From an uncultured Oscillospiraceae bacterium (GTDB lineage: Bacteria > Bacillota > Clostridia > Oscillospirales > Oscillospiraceae), in the NCBI GenBank assembly GCA_900763965.1, contig CAAFMG010000028.1, forward strand, positions 1 through 27,760: a stretch of 27,760 nucleotides of DNA, written 5' to 3'. Positions 15,090 through 25,013 of this stretch are shown here, one piece after another; the first letter of the stretch is position 1; every line of letters begins with the position of its first letter. A program made the translations under genes and the position numbers. Below the pieces are notes generated by a model. It was given only the letters and a program-made list of their open reading frames with translations, was not told the DNA's origin and ran no database searches.

Positions 15090-15956
15090 TTAACCTTCCG
15101 GTTCAAAAAAGCTTTTAATAGTTGACATAACGCCGCTTTCCATTTTGCCCAGCATGAGAAATTCTCCGCTCTGGCCATAGCAGCGGTAGGCGCCGTCGGA
15201 AAGGGGCATGGAGAAGCTGTTGCCGTGACGGCAGCGCTTTTCCTGGTTGGCCGTCAGGGTCACGGCAGGGTGATCCCGGAACATGGTGTCCACCGGGCGC
15301 AGATAGATTTCTGGATCGGGTGCATCCAGAAGCACCTGCAAAGGCACGGCCTCGTCAATGGTATACTGCCCTGCCTGAACCCGGCGCAGAGCCTGCATAC
15401 AGCCGCCGCAGCCCAGGGCCTGACCGATATCCTTGCACAGGGTGCGGATATAGGTACCCTTGGAGCAGCGAACCCGCAGCCGGGCCCCGGTGCCGGTGAA
15501 TTCCAGACAGGTTAGCTCAAAAATCTCAATTTCTCTGGGCTGACGCTCCACTTCCCGGCCTTTTCTTGCCAGATCGCAAAGCTTTTGCCCGTTGATCTTC
15601 AGTGCGGAGTACATAGGCGGGATCTGCTGGATCTTCCCCCGGAATTGGGAGAGAATCTCCAGGAAGGCCTCCTGGGTCACATCCACGGGACGCACCTGCA
15701 GGGTGTTTCCAAACACATCCTCGGTGTCGGTGATCCGGCCCAGAAGCAATGTTGCCTCGTAGGTTTTCTCCGCATGTTCAAAAAACTCCACCCCTCTGGT
15801 TCCACGGCCCACGAACACCGGCAGAACACCGGTGGCCATGGGATCCAGGGTGCCGCCGTGGCCGATCCGCCGGGTCTGGAATACCCGCCGCAGCCGTGCC
15901 GTCACATCCTGGCTGGTCCACTCCTGGGGCTTGTCTACAATTACGATTCCGTTCAT
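15090..15956 (-). CDS. truB: tRNA pseudouridine(55) synthase TruB
   Basis: Makes pseudouridine-55 in the T loop of tRNAs. The protein has 288 residues. It opens with GIVIVDKPQEWTSQDV, and the catalytic motif GHGGTLDPMATGVLP (32-46) carries Asp38. KGTYIRTLCKDIG is the conserved nucleotide-flipping and fold motif. The C-terminal part (about 235-288) is a short PUA-like region. A GGTGGAG site precedes the ATG. It lies 27 bp after nrnA and 2 bp before ribF, inside the nusA-infB operon. Confidence 0.97.
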   Translation of the reverse strand: MNGIVIVDKPQEWTSQDVTARLRRVFQTRRIGHGGTLDPMATGVLPVFVGRGTRGVEFFEHAEKTYEATLLLGRITDTEDVFGNTLQVRPVDVTQEAFLEILSQFRGKIQQIPPMYSALKINGQKLCDLARKGREVERQPREIEIFELTCLEFTGTGARLRVRCSKGTYIRTLCKDIGQALGCGGCMQALRRVQAGQYTIDEAVPLQVLLDAPDPEIYLRPVDTMFRDHPAVTLTANQEKRCRHGNSFSMPLSDGAYRCYGQSGEFLMLGKMESGVMSTIKSFFEPEG

Positions 15957-15983
15957 GTTTCTCCACCTGATTGTTTGGTGTAT

Positions 15984-16937
15984 TTATGGGTTTTCCCGGA
16001 GCATGGCTTCCCGGACGGCCTTGAATGCTTCCTCCATGGGAACAGACAGGGTGCAGCCTGCGGCACCCTTGTGTCCGCCGCCGCCGAATTTTGCGGCAAC
16101 CAGGCTGGCATCTGCGCCGGGGACGGCCCGGATGGAAATCTTCACATCTCCGTTTTTCCCCTCCCGGAGGGTGGCTGCCATGGCGATGCCGGCAATGGAG
16201 CGCAGGAAGGAGGCGATGTTGTTGGTATCGTCTTCATTCACCCCAATGGCCGTTTCCACGGCGGCAGGAATGGCCACAATGGCCAGATCTCCCTTGCCGA
16301 AGATCTCCATGTGCTCCACGATCCAGCTTTGCAGCTGCAATTTTTCCAGGGAATTGGTGTCAAAAAGCTGCTGATTCAGGGTAAAAATATGGCTGCTCTT
16401 GGCGGCGCAGGCGGCAGCGGCGGTGAAGGTGTGGCTGTCGGTATTGGCAAAGCGGAAGCAGCCGGTGTCCGTGGAGATGCCCACATACAAAGCATCGGCG
16501 GCGGCTTCCTCCAGCTGGACTCCCAGCAGCACTGCCAGATCATAGATGATCTCGGCACAGGCCGCCGCGGTGCTGTCCACCAGCTCCAAGGGAGTGAAGG
16601 AGGTGGCAGAGCCATGGTGGTCGATCCGCAGGGCAATGCGCTCCTGATAGGGGGCAAAGGCCTCCGGAAGCATTCTGGGTGCGGCAACATCCACACTGAT
16701 GATGCACTGGCCTTCCTCTGCCGCCGGAATGGTCAGCCCCTCATGGAGCCAGGCAAACCGGGGGGTGATCTCCGGATTTTCCACAATGTGGGCATTTTTC
16801 CCCAGGCTGCGCAGGATCCGGCACAGGGCGGCGGCGCTGCCCAGGGTGTCTCCGTCAGGATTGCGGTGGGTCAAAATGGCATAGTTGTCATGGGCCCGGA
16901 GAAACTCCGCAGTCTCATTCCTGGTGATCGTCTTCAT
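15984..16937 (-). CDS. nrnA: DHH-family oligoribonuclease/pAp phosphatase
   Basis: Degrades very short RNA (nanoRNA) and dephosphorylates pAp in the cytosol. The protein has 317 residues with DHH-family motifs: LTHRNPDGDTLGSA near the N-terminus, the signature RIDHHGSAT, and the C-terminal DHHA1 glycine-rich KFGGGGHKGAAGC. The frame is open to 17000, but the start at 16937 (MKTITRNET) is preferred because a TGAGGT site lies about 9 nt before it and it gives the family N-terminus. It overlaps the rbfA 3' end by 23 nt. Placement between rbfA and truB is typical for NrnA in Firmicutes. Confidence 0.92.
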   Translation of the reverse strand: MKTITRNETAEFLRAHDNYAILTHRNPDGDTLGSAAALCRILRSLGKNAHIVENPEITPRFAWLHEGLTIPAAEEGQCIISVDVAAPRMLPEAFAPYQERIALRIDHHGSATSFTPLELVDSTAAACAEIIYDLAVLLGVQLEEAAADALYVGISTDTGCFRFANTDSHTFTAAAACAAKSSHIFTLNQQLFDTNSLEKLQLQSWIVEHMEIFGKGDLAIVAIPAAVETAIGVNEDDTNNIASFLRSIAGIAMAATLREGKNGDVKISIRAVPGADASLVAAKFGGGGHKGAAGCTLSVPMEEAFKAVREAMLRENP

Positions 16938-17283
16938 CGTGGCTGACCTCAAGGGAATTGATGAGCTTGAGCATTTTTGCGCCGTAGGTGATGGAATCAT
17001 CCTGCTCCCAGACGATCTCCGGGGCGTAGCGCAGCTGGAGATTGCCCCCCAGCTGACGGCGCAGGTAGCCTGCGGCAGACTTCAGCCCCTTCATGGCATC
17101 GCTTGCCTTTTCGTTTTGCAGGAAGCTGACGTAGACCTTGGTATAGCGCAGGTCGGGGGTGGTTTCCACACGGGTGATGGAAATCATGGTATCCTGCACC
17201 CGGGGGTCTTTTACATTGCGCAGAAGGGCGCTGAGCTCCTTCTGGATCTCTTCATTGATTCGGTTGATGCGATTGGATGCCAT
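16915..17283 (-). CDS. rbfA: 30S ribosome-binding factor RbfA
   Basis: A late-stage 30S assembly factor with a single KH-like fold. The protein has 122 residues. It starts with NRINRINEEIQKELSALL, then VKDPRVQDTMISITRVETT and DLRYTKVYVSF, the conserved RbfA core, and ends in an acidic tail (SHDEDDHQE). A GGAGG site lies before the ATG (complement near 17293-17297). It lies downstream of infB, separated by a spacer with a 15-bp perfect hairpin. Confidence 0.96.
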   Translation of the reverse strand: MASNRINRINEEIQKELSALLRNVKDPRVQDTMISITRVETTPDLRYTKVYVSFLQNEKASDAMKGLKSAAGYLRRQLGGNLQLRYAPEIVWEQDDSITYGAKMLKLINSLEVSHDEDDHQE

Positions 17284-17323
17284 AGCACATAGCCTCCTTA
17301 AAATTGGTATTCATGGCAAAATT

Positions 17324-17356
17324 TTTCACCGTACCGCACGCTGCGGTACGGTGAAA
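17324..17356 (-). terminator. Long perfect hairpin between infB and rbfA
   Basis: TTTCACCGTACCGCA (17324-17338) and TGCGGTACGGTGAAA (17342-17356) make a perfect 15-bp stem with a 3-nt loop, 8 bp after the infB stop. On the minus strand the run after the stem is AATTTTGCC, so the U-tract is short. It may be a partial terminator that lowers rbfA-to-ribF transcription, or an mRNA processing or stability element. Confidence 0.55.
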
Positions 17357-17364
17357 GGAATGTT

Positions 17365-19743
<2,379 letters not shown>

Positions 19744-19820
19744 TCTATAAACGCACCTCCATATAATATGGGCGTTGTCAACTATCCCAAAGGACGGCTG
19801 ACAAATAACTACGATTTCTA

Positions 19821-20240
19821 CTACTTCTTCTTTCCTTTTCGCAGGTTCCGCTGATGGGCCTTTGCCTCGGCCTGATGCTTTTTCTGACGCTGGGATTTTT
19901 CGGTGAGGACCTGGATGGCCTGCTGGTATTTTTCCGGCTGGCTCAGGGAATTTGCCAGCGCAAGAGCCAGGGAAGGATCGGTGATGGCGGCGATGGCCAG
20001 ACTGGTTCTGCCCACCACGAAGCCCATTTCCTCTTTCGTGCAGTCCAAGCGGATGCACTGCTGATCGGTTCCGGCAACGAAGCTCTTGGCCCGCCGCCAG
20101 GTGTGATCGGAGGCATCTCCGGCTACCAGTACCAGATAGGCCTTTCCGGTGCGGGCGATGGCGCCTACCGGCTCCTCACCCAATTCTGTCAGTCCGCCCT
20201 TCCGGGCCAGAGACAGATAGCTCAGTGCTTTATTCTCCAT
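19821..20240 (-). CDS. ylxQ: L7Ae-family RNA-binding protein YlxQ, with basic tail
   Basis: A predicted kink-turn RNA-binding protein of the L7Ae/L30e fold, encoded between ylxR and infB as in other Firmicutes. It has 139 residues, longer than the roughly 100 usual for YlxQ. The fold covers about 1-110 (LSLARKGGLTELGEEPV, YLVLVAGDASDHT, GRTSLAIAAI). The remaining C-terminus, from about 113 (KSQRQKKHQAEAKAHQ to KGKKK), is a strongly basic extension. It overlaps ylxR by 11 nt. The cellular role is not established. Confidence 0.85.
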   Translation of the reverse strand: MENKALSYLSLARKGGLTELGEEPVGAIARTGKAYLVLVAGDASDHTWRRAKSFVAGTDQQCIRLDCTKEEMGFVVGRTSLAIAAITDPSLALALANSLSQPEKYQQAIQVLTEKSQRQKKHQAEAKAHQRNLRKGKKK

Positions 20241-20502
20241 GGCCTGCCTCCATTTCTTTTTCCAGACGGTCGTAGACCTCCTGGGGGATGGTCACTTCCA
20301 GGCTGCGGTCCAGGGCCTTGGAGCGAATTGCCTTTTTCAGGCACTCCATATTGGGACAGATGTAGGCACCCCGGCCGTTCTTTTTACCGCCGAAATCCAG
20401 ACTGACGGTTCCGTCGGTTCCGCGAACCACCCGGATCATCTCCCGCTTTGCCTTGCGCTCCCGGCAGCCCATACACTGCCGCTGGGGGATCTTTTTCTGC
20501 AC
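20230..20502 (-). CDS. ylxR: YlxR family protein (DUF448), RNase P modulator type
   Basis: A 90-residue DUF448 protein. The family signature PQRQCMGCRERKAKREMIRV is at the N-terminus, followed by GRGAYICPNMECLKKAI. Recent work on the family (RnpM) links it to RNase P RNA binding, and it lies in the nusA-infB operon throughout Firmicutes. Translation starts at GTG, with AAGGAGGT 6 nt before it, a strong site that supports this non-ATG start. Confidence 0.92.
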   Translation of the reverse strand: MQKKIPQRQCMGCRERKAKREMIRVVRGTDGTVSLDFGGKKNGRGAYICPNMECLKKAIRSKALDRSLEVTIPQEVYDRLEKEMEAGHGE

Positions 20503-20534
20503 AGGACTACCTCCTTAATTGATTCAGGCGCAGA

Positions 20535-21722
20535 TTATTCTGCGGTTTCTTCTGTGATTTCCTCTGCTTCTTCTGCAGGTGCCTGGGCAGGGGCTTCTTC
20601 CTCCTCCTGCATTTCAACCTGGGAAGCGGGCTTGATGTCGATCTTGTAGCCGGTGAGCCGTGCAGCCAGGCGGGCGTTCTGACCTTCCTTGCCGATGGCC
20701 AGACTCAGCTGATCGTCGGGAACCACCACACGGCAGGCCTTTTGTCCGGGAACCAGGGTCACGGACAGCACATCGGCAGGGCTGAGGGCGGAGCGGACAT
20801 ATTCACAGGGATCCTCACTCCAAACCACAATGTCGATCTTCTCGCCGTGGAGCTCCTCCACAACGGCACCGACACGGCCGCCCCGGGGGCCGACACAGGC
20901 ACCGACGGGATCAATGCCCTCCTTGGTGGCACGGACGGCCATCTTGGAACGGGAACCGGCTTCTCTTGCAATGTTGCGGATCTCCACATCGCCGTCGGCG
21001 ATTTCAGGGGTTTCCAGCTCAAACAGGCGGCGCACCACATTGGGATGGGTGCGGGAGACGTGAACCAGAGGGCCGCGGGTAGCCTTGTGGACTTCCAGAA
21101 CGTAGACCCGGATCAGGTCGCCCTCGTGATAGGTTTCACCGGGGATCTGCTCGGAGGCCCGCAGAACGGCATCGTTCTGCTCGTTGCCCTGGCCGATGCG
21201 GACGAACATATCGCCGGTGGAGGGATCAATCCGCAGCACCGTGCCGGTGAGCAGCTCCTGGGACTTGCTGGAGTAGGACTCGTAGACCACGCCCCGCTCT
21301 GCTTCCCGGATGCCCTGGATGACCACCTGCTTGGCAGTCTGGGCGGCAATGCGGCCGAACTTCTGAATATCCACGGGGATGGCCACGGTGTCGCCAACCT
21401 TCAGGCTGGGATTGATCCGGCGGGCAGCGTCCAGGGGGATCTCCAGAGCCAGATCCTCCAGATCCTCAACAACGGTCTTGATCTGGTGCATGGTCAGACC
21501 TTCTTCGCTGATGTTGACAACCACGTTTTCGGCGGGAACGTCCCGATGATCCTCCCGATCCTTGCGGTATGCGTTGGTCAGAGCCTGCTTCAGACGCTCC
21601 ACCATATAATCCACGGGAATGCCCTTGATCTTTTCCAGCTCCCGCAGGCTGGCGAAAATCTCAGCGCCAATGTTTACCTCGGGAGTTTCGGCTTTCTTCT
21701 TGGCATTTTTTCTGGGTGCCAT
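20535..21722 (-). CDS. nusA: Transcription termination/antitermination factor NusA
   Basis: Binds RNA polymerase and nascent RNA, promoting pausing and intrinsic termination. The protein has 395 residues: the polymerase-binding N-terminal domain (about 10-130), an S1 domain (about 140-200), then KH1 (ACVGPRGGRVGAVVEELHGE) and KH2 (AIGKEGQNARLAARLTGYKI). A Glu/Ala/Pro-rich acidic tail (about 370-395) follows. It lacks the extra acidic repeat domains of the E. coli protein, as in other Firmicutes. A GAGGAGG site lies about 8 nt before the ATG. The operon leader holds a terminator-like hairpin that could be a NusA-sensitive attenuator. Confidence 0.97.
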   Translation of the reverse strand: MAPRKNAKKKAETPEVNIGAEIFASLRELEKIKGIPVDYMVERLKQALTNAYRKDREDHRDVPAENVVVNISEEGLTMHQIKTVVEDLEDLALEIPLDAARRINPSLKVGDTVAIPVDIQKFGRIAAQTAKQVVIQGIREAERGVVYESYSSKSQELLTGTVLRIDPSTGDMFVRIGQGNEQNDAVLRASEQIPGETYHEGDLIRVYVLEVHKATRGPLVHVSRTHPNVVRRLFELETPEIADGDVEIRNIAREAGSRSKMAVRATKEGIDPVGACVGPRGGRVGAVVEELHGEKIDIVVWSEDPCEYVRSALSPADVLSVTLVPGQKACRVVVPDDQLSLAIGKEGQNARLAARLTGYKIDIKPASQVEMQEEEEAPAQAPAEEAEEITEETAE

Positions 21723-21737
21723 GTTTTGTTCCTCCTC

Positions 21738-22190
21738 TTAAAATTCCACGCGAAGCCGCACCAGAGCGACCTCGGATTTTTCAAATGTAATGGTTTCTTT
21801 TCCGGCGGTGACGGTGATCTTGCCGTCGTCATAGCCGGTAAGCACACAGGGAATTTCCTTCAGCCCGTTCCGGGGACGGTACAGCTTGACGGTGATATTG
21901 CTTCCCATAAAGCGCGCAAAATCGGAAGGGCGCTTCAGCGTCCGTTCCAGTCCGGCGGAGCAGACCTCAAAATGGTAGCTGGTGGAGATGGGATCCGCCT
22001 CGTCCAGAATGGGATCCATGGCCCGGGACACGGCTTCACAGTCGTTGATGTCCACGCCGCCTTCCTTGTCCAGATACAGCCGCAGGAAATATTCGCTGCC
22101 CTCCCGGACGTATTCCACGTCCCAAAGGGAACATCCGCAAGACTCTACCACCGGCAGAGCCAGCTGGGTGACCAGTTCGGTAACTTTCAT
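21738..22190 (-). CDS. rimP: Ribosome maturation factor RimP
   Basis: A 30S ribosomal subunit maturation factor. The protein has 150 residues, the usual size. The N-terminal alpha/beta domain has LALPVVESCGCSLWDVEYVREG and YLDKEGGVDINDCEAVSRAMD, the most conserved stretch. The C-terminal SH3-like domain includes VCSAGLERTLKRPSDFARFMG. It is the first gene of the rimP-nusA-ylxR-ylxQ-infB operon, with an AAAGGA site before the ATG. Confidence 0.95.
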   Translation of the reverse strand: MKVTELVTQLALPVVESCGCSLWDVEYVREGSEYFLRLYLDKEGGVDINDCEAVSRAMDPILDEADPISTSYHFEVCSAGLERTLKRPSDFARFMGSNITVKLYRPRNGLKEIPCVLTGYDDGKITVTAGKETITFEKSEVALVRLRVEF

Positions 22191-22367
22191 AGGATCGTTC
22201 CTTTCTTATGTCATAGGATCTGAGAAGACCCCTGGTTTTCCAAAGCATAATCGGTAAAGGTCGGTTGGATTTCTCCGGTTCCTGCCATTGCCGGCGGGTG
22301 CATACCCGCTATCGTATAAAGAAAGAGAGGCGCTTGCGCCTCTCTTTTCCTACACTCTACCTATTAC
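22191..22367 (-). promoter_or_regulatory. 5' leader of the rimP-nusA-infB operon
   Basis: The promoter at 22374-22402 would start transcription near 22367, giving a leader of about 177 nt before rimP. The first 45 nt contain the terminator-like hairpin at 22322-22347. Further on the minus strand, GCGGGT/ACCCGC (a 6-bp stem with ATGC loop, at 22293-22308) and CCGG...CCGG segments could form more structure. I matched no known riboswitch class. The layout suggests transcription attenuation. Confidence 0.5.
22322..22347 (-). terminator. Terminator-like hairpin downstream of the rimP promoter
   Basis: AAAGAGAGGCGC (22322-22333) and GCGCCTCTCTTT (22336-22347) form a perfect inverted repeat (11-bp stem with a CAAG tetraloop). 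On the minus strand the stem is followed by CTTTAT, giving TTTCTTTAT. It would end readthrough from the nucleotidyltransferase gene (stop at 22467). It also lies inside the leader made from the promoter at 22374-22402, so it would act on the nusA operon as well. Confidence 0.7.
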
Positions 22368-22373
22368 ATCCAT

Positions 22374-22402
22374 AGTATACCACCGATAAAGGGATTTTTC
22401 AA
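22374..22402 (-). promoter_or_regulatory. Promoter of the rimP-nusA-infB operon
   Basis: On the minus strand TTGAAA (22397-22402) and TATACT (22374-22379) are 17 bp apart, close to the sigma-A consensus. It lies about 65 bp after the stop of the upstream gene and about 185 bp before rimP. Confidence 0.78.
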
Positions 22403-22466
22403 GGGGCTACAAGGAAAAAATAGGGATATATTTCATATTTTTTTTGTATTTTCCGATAGAAAGCGA

Positions 22467-23387
22467 TTATTTCCACAGTCCGTCGGGGTATTTCCCGGCA
22501 TCCGTCAGCGCTTTCAGCGCGGCAACGACCTTGGGCTTGTCTGCGGCGTAGGTCACGCCATGCCAGGTATCCGGGGTGGTCAGCACTTTGACCGAGCAGC
22601 GGCCTGCGCCTACCAGCAAACCCACGGTGGTGGGCAGAAGGAACTCAGCCTTGGCAGGATCTTTGGGCATTTCCTCCCGGAGGAAAACAGGGAACTCGGC
22701 ATCAATGGTGTCCAGGAAGTCCGGCTGGAAGCCCCACATATTCATGGATACAGGATACTTTTCCGGGATGTCGTGCCACTGTCCGCTGCTGTCCGGCATA
22801 CGGATGCCGCCTTCGTACTTTTCAATGCCCTTGCACTCCACGATCCGGGTCAGATAGCCGTTTTCATCGTATTCGCAGATGCCCCGGGTGACACCGCCGC
22901 TTTCGGTAACGGTATGGCCTACCTCGTAGCCCACCATGCAGTAGCTGTTGGGCTGGTCATTGCGGATCAGCCACTGATAGGCCTGCGCAAAAGCGGTGCG
23001 GCCGTAGAAATCATCGGCGTTGAGCACCAGGAAGGGATTGTCACCAATGGCCTCTCTGGCACACAGAACCGCATGGGTTGTGCCCCAGGGTTTTGTCCGG
23101 CCCTCCGGAACCTGGAAGCCCTCAGGAATGTGATCCAGCTCCTGATAGGCATAGCGGATTTTAAGAGGGGACTTCTCCAGACGGGGGGCTACCAGCTCCA
23201 TAAAGTCCTTGGCAATGGCTTTTTTAATGATGATGACAGCGGTCTCAAAACCGGCCTGCCAGGCATCATACAGGGAATAGTCCAGCAGGGCTTCCCCCTG
23301 GCTGCCCACCGGGTCGATCTGCTTCAGTCCGCCGTAACGACTGCCCATACCGGCTGCCATGATTACCACCACAGGTTTACGCTGCAT
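22467..23387 (-). CDS. Sugar-phosphate nucleotidyltransferase-like protein
   Basis: A 306-residue protein of the nucleotide-diphospho-sugar (NTP) transferase fold. The nucleotide-binding signature VVIMAAGMGSRYGGLKQIDPVG (from about residue 7) and the metal-binding region FLVLNADDFYG are clear, as is KPWGTTHAVLCARE for substrate binding. It probably joins an NTP to a sugar phosphate or a similar compound; UTP-glucose-1-phosphate uridylyltransferase is one guess, but the substrate cannot be read from the sequence. The start at 23387 has an AAGGAGA site about 9 nt upstream and begins directly at the family motif; the open frame to 23471 adds only non-family sequence. It has its own promoter, so it need not share the gluQRS transcript. 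Confidence 0.82.
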   Translation of the reverse strand: MQRKPVVVIMAAGMGSRYGGLKQIDPVGSQGEALLDYSLYDAWQAGFETAVIIIKKAIAKDFMELVAPRLEKSPLKIRYAYQELDHIPEGFQVPEGRTKPWGTTHAVLCAREAIGDNPFLVLNADDFYGRTAFAQAYQWLIRNDQPNSYCMVGYEVGHTVTESGGVTRGICEYDENGYLTRIVECKGIEKYEGGIRMPDSSGQWHDIPEKYPVSMNMWGFQPDFLDTIDAEFPVFLREEMPKDPAKAEFLLPTTVGLLVGAGRCSVKVLTTPDTWHGVTYAADKPKVVAALKALTDAGKYPDGLWK

Positions 23388-23420
23388 AAGTATAATCTCC
23401 TTTTTTTGTTTCTTTCGGCA

Positions 23421-23449
23421 ATTATATGCCATTCCTGGAAGAAAAGCAA
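23421..23449 (-). promoter_or_regulatory. Promoter of the nucleotidyltransferase gene
   Basis: On the minus strand TTGCTT (23444-23449) and TATAAT (23421-23426) are 17 bp apart, about 34 bp before the start codon. A perfect DnaA box lies 22 bp upstream, at 23472-23480. Confidence 0.7.
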
Positions 23450-23471
23450 GCCGGGGAAAAAAGTCTGGCAC

Positions 23472-23480
23472 TTATCCACA
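23472..23480 (+). other. DnaA box at the gluQRS stop codon
   Basis: A perfect TTATCCACA whose first three bases are the complement of the gluQRS TAA stop. It lies 22 bp upstream of the -35 element of the nucleotidyltransferase promoter, where bound DnaA could affect transcription. Function is inference. Confidence 0.4.
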
Positions 23481-24389
23481 AAAATCCTGGGGATTTATGG
23501 TGATATTCTCTTTTTTCAGCCTGTCCCATGAAAATTCTTTGGTAAGTTCTGTGCTGTTGATGCAAGTTTTCTGATCAATCAGTCCCGCGGCGTATGCCAG
23601 CAGGCCCAGCACCTTTTCTGCCGTCATGTGCTTTTGAATTTCTCCCAGATCCAGATCCTGGTCCCGCTTGCTCAGCCGTCTGCCGTCCTGGGCCAGCAGC
23701 ATGGGGACATGGGCATACTGGGGATGGGGCTGGCCGAAGAGCTCCTGTAAGTACATCTGCCGGGGGGCAGAGCTGAGCAGATCCATACCCCGCACCACTT
23801 CATTCACCCCGGCCTCGGCATCGTCCACCGTGACTGCCAGCTGATAGACATAGACGCCATCCGCCCGGCGCACCACCATGTCGCCGCATTCCCTGGCAAG
23901 GTTGCATACATAGTGCCCCTGTACCCGATCCTCCACTGTCCATACCTTGTCAGGAACCATCACCCGCCAGCTGGGCAGGCGATCCTTGGGCGGCTGGGTC
24001 AGATTCCGGCAGGTGCCGGGATAGACATAGGTTCCGTCGGACAAATGGGGGGCATTTACACTGTGCAGCTGGCTGCGGGTGCAGTAGCAGGGATAGAGCA
24101 GCCCTTTGTCCCGGAGAATTTCAAAGTAATGATCATATACCTGGGTTCGCCGGCTCTGGGGGGGTGTTTCCCGGTCAAAGTCCAATCCCAGCCAGCTCAG
24201 ATCCTGGCGCAGTACCTGGGCAAATTCCCCGCTGGTGCGCATGGTGTCCAGATCCTCCATCCGCAAAACCATCTCCCCATCCCGGGAGCGGACGGACAGC
24301 CAGGCCATCAATGCCGCAAACACATTGCCCAGATGCATCCGCCCGGAGGGGGTGGGGGCAAAGCGGCCTACCGGTGTCACAGCATCCAT
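23472..24389 (-). CDS. gluQRS: Glutamyl-Q tRNA(Asp) synthetase
   Basis: Attaches glutamate to the queuosine base at position 34 of tRNA(Asp). The protein has 305 residues: a class I catalytic core like that of glutamyl-tRNA synthetase but without the anticodon-binding domain, as expected for GluQRS. The HIGH-like motif lies in VGRFAPTPSGRMHLGN, zinc ligands in YPCYCTRSQ plus a later YPGTCRN, and the KMSKS-like motif in RRLSKRDQ. The ATG at 24389 is chosen over the TTG at 24401. It overlaps the end of the acidic-protein gene by 13 nt and has only a weak GGTGG site, so it is probably translated by coupling. No queuosine synthesis genes lie in the window. Confidence 0.92.
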   Translation of the reverse strand: MDAVTPVGRFAPTPSGRMHLGNVFAALMAWLSVRSRDGEMVLRMEDLDTMRTSGEFAQVLRQDLSWLGLDFDRETPPQSRRTQVYDHYFEILRDKGLLYPCYCTRSQLHSVNAPHLSDGTYVYPGTCRNLTQPPKDRLPSWRVMVPDKVWTVEDRVQGHYVCNLARECGDMVVRRADGVYVYQLAVTVDDAEAGVNEVVRGMDLLSSAPRQMYLQELFGQPHPQYAHVPMLLAQDGRRLSKRDQDLDLGEIQKHMTAEKVLGLLAYAAGLIDQKTCINSTELTKEFSWDRLKKENITINPQDFCG

Positions 24390-24898
24390 GCGGCCCACCA
24401 AATGGCAATGGCGGCGATGGCGATGAGTTCACAGATCGCCAGGATCACCAGGAACAGATTCTGCCGTCTTTTCTTCTTTTTGGCCTTTTTGTAATCCTTT
24501 TTGTACAGAACATCCCCATCCTGGGATTCCCGGTCAAAAAAGTCATCGTCATCAAACTTTTTGGGACTGCCCTTGCGGTAGCGATGCAACGAGCGGCGGT
24601 CATAGGCAGGCTCCTGAGGGACTTCCCCCGCATCGGTGTACTGCTCAAAGTCCTCAGCATCTTCTTCGTCAAAGGATTCTTCTGTGTCTTCCGGGATCTC
24701 GGATTCCTCCAGATCGTCAAAATCCATCAGATCCCCATCGGTCAGATCCTCGTCGTAACCTTCCATATCCCCATCTTCCGGTTCTTCCTGGGGATCATAG
24801 TATTCATATTCTTCACATTCTTCGGCTTCCTCTTCTTCCTCCGCAGCCAGCAGCTCCCGCTGCAAGCGCATCAGCTCATCATCATCCTTGTGAAACAT
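24377..24898 (-). CDS. Highly acidic, predicted tail-anchored membrane protein
   Basis: Not recognised. It has 173 residues from the ATG at 24898, which has a strong GGAGG site about 8 nt upstream. Residues 20-90 are mostly Glu and Asp with scattered Tyr and Phe (EEEEEAEECEEYEYYD, EESFDEEDAEDFEQYTD). A mixed segment follows (100-135), then a very basic patch KKDYKKAKKKKRR (133-145). The protein ends in a single hydrophobic helix (147-173, FLVILAICELIAIAAIAIWW). With no N-terminal signal, it should be tail-anchored with the acidic part in the cytoplasm. It has its own promoter and overlaps gluQRS by 13 nt. A link to tRNA modification is suggested only by this coupling. Confidence 0.75.
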   Translation of the reverse strand: MFHKDDDELMRLQRELLAAEEEEEAEECEEYEYYDPQEEPEDGDMEGYDEDLTDGDLMDFDDLEESEIPEDTEESFDEEDAEDFEQYTDAGEVPQEPAYDRRSLHRYRKGSPKKFDDDDFFDRESQDGDVLYKKDYKKAKKKKRRQNLFLVILAICELIAIAAIAIWWAAWML

Positions 24899-24920
24899 GG
24901 CACATCCCTCCTTTTGCTCT

Positions 24921-24949
24921 ATTTTATCGCATCGGCGCAGGATTGTAAA
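24921..24949 (-). promoter_or_regulatory. Promoter of the acidic protein-gluQRS unit
   Basis: On the minus strand TTTACA (24944-24949) and TAAAAT (24921-24926) are 17 bp apart, about 22 bp before the start codon, giving a very short leader. Confidence 0.75.
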
Positions 24950-25013
24950 GTAAATTCCTTTCTTTTTCCCTTTGGTCACGGAAAGTTAACATAACACATA
25001 TATGACTGCAACA

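Noticed and set aside
19744..20058. N-terminal extension of infB
   Set aside because: It overlaps ylxQ in another frame and lacks family sequence; the GGAGGT site and the IF2_N domain start support 19743.
24390..24401. Upstream TTG start for gluQRS
   Set aside because: It has no ribosome binding site, and the ATG at 24389 gives the usual N-terminus close to the APTPSG motif.
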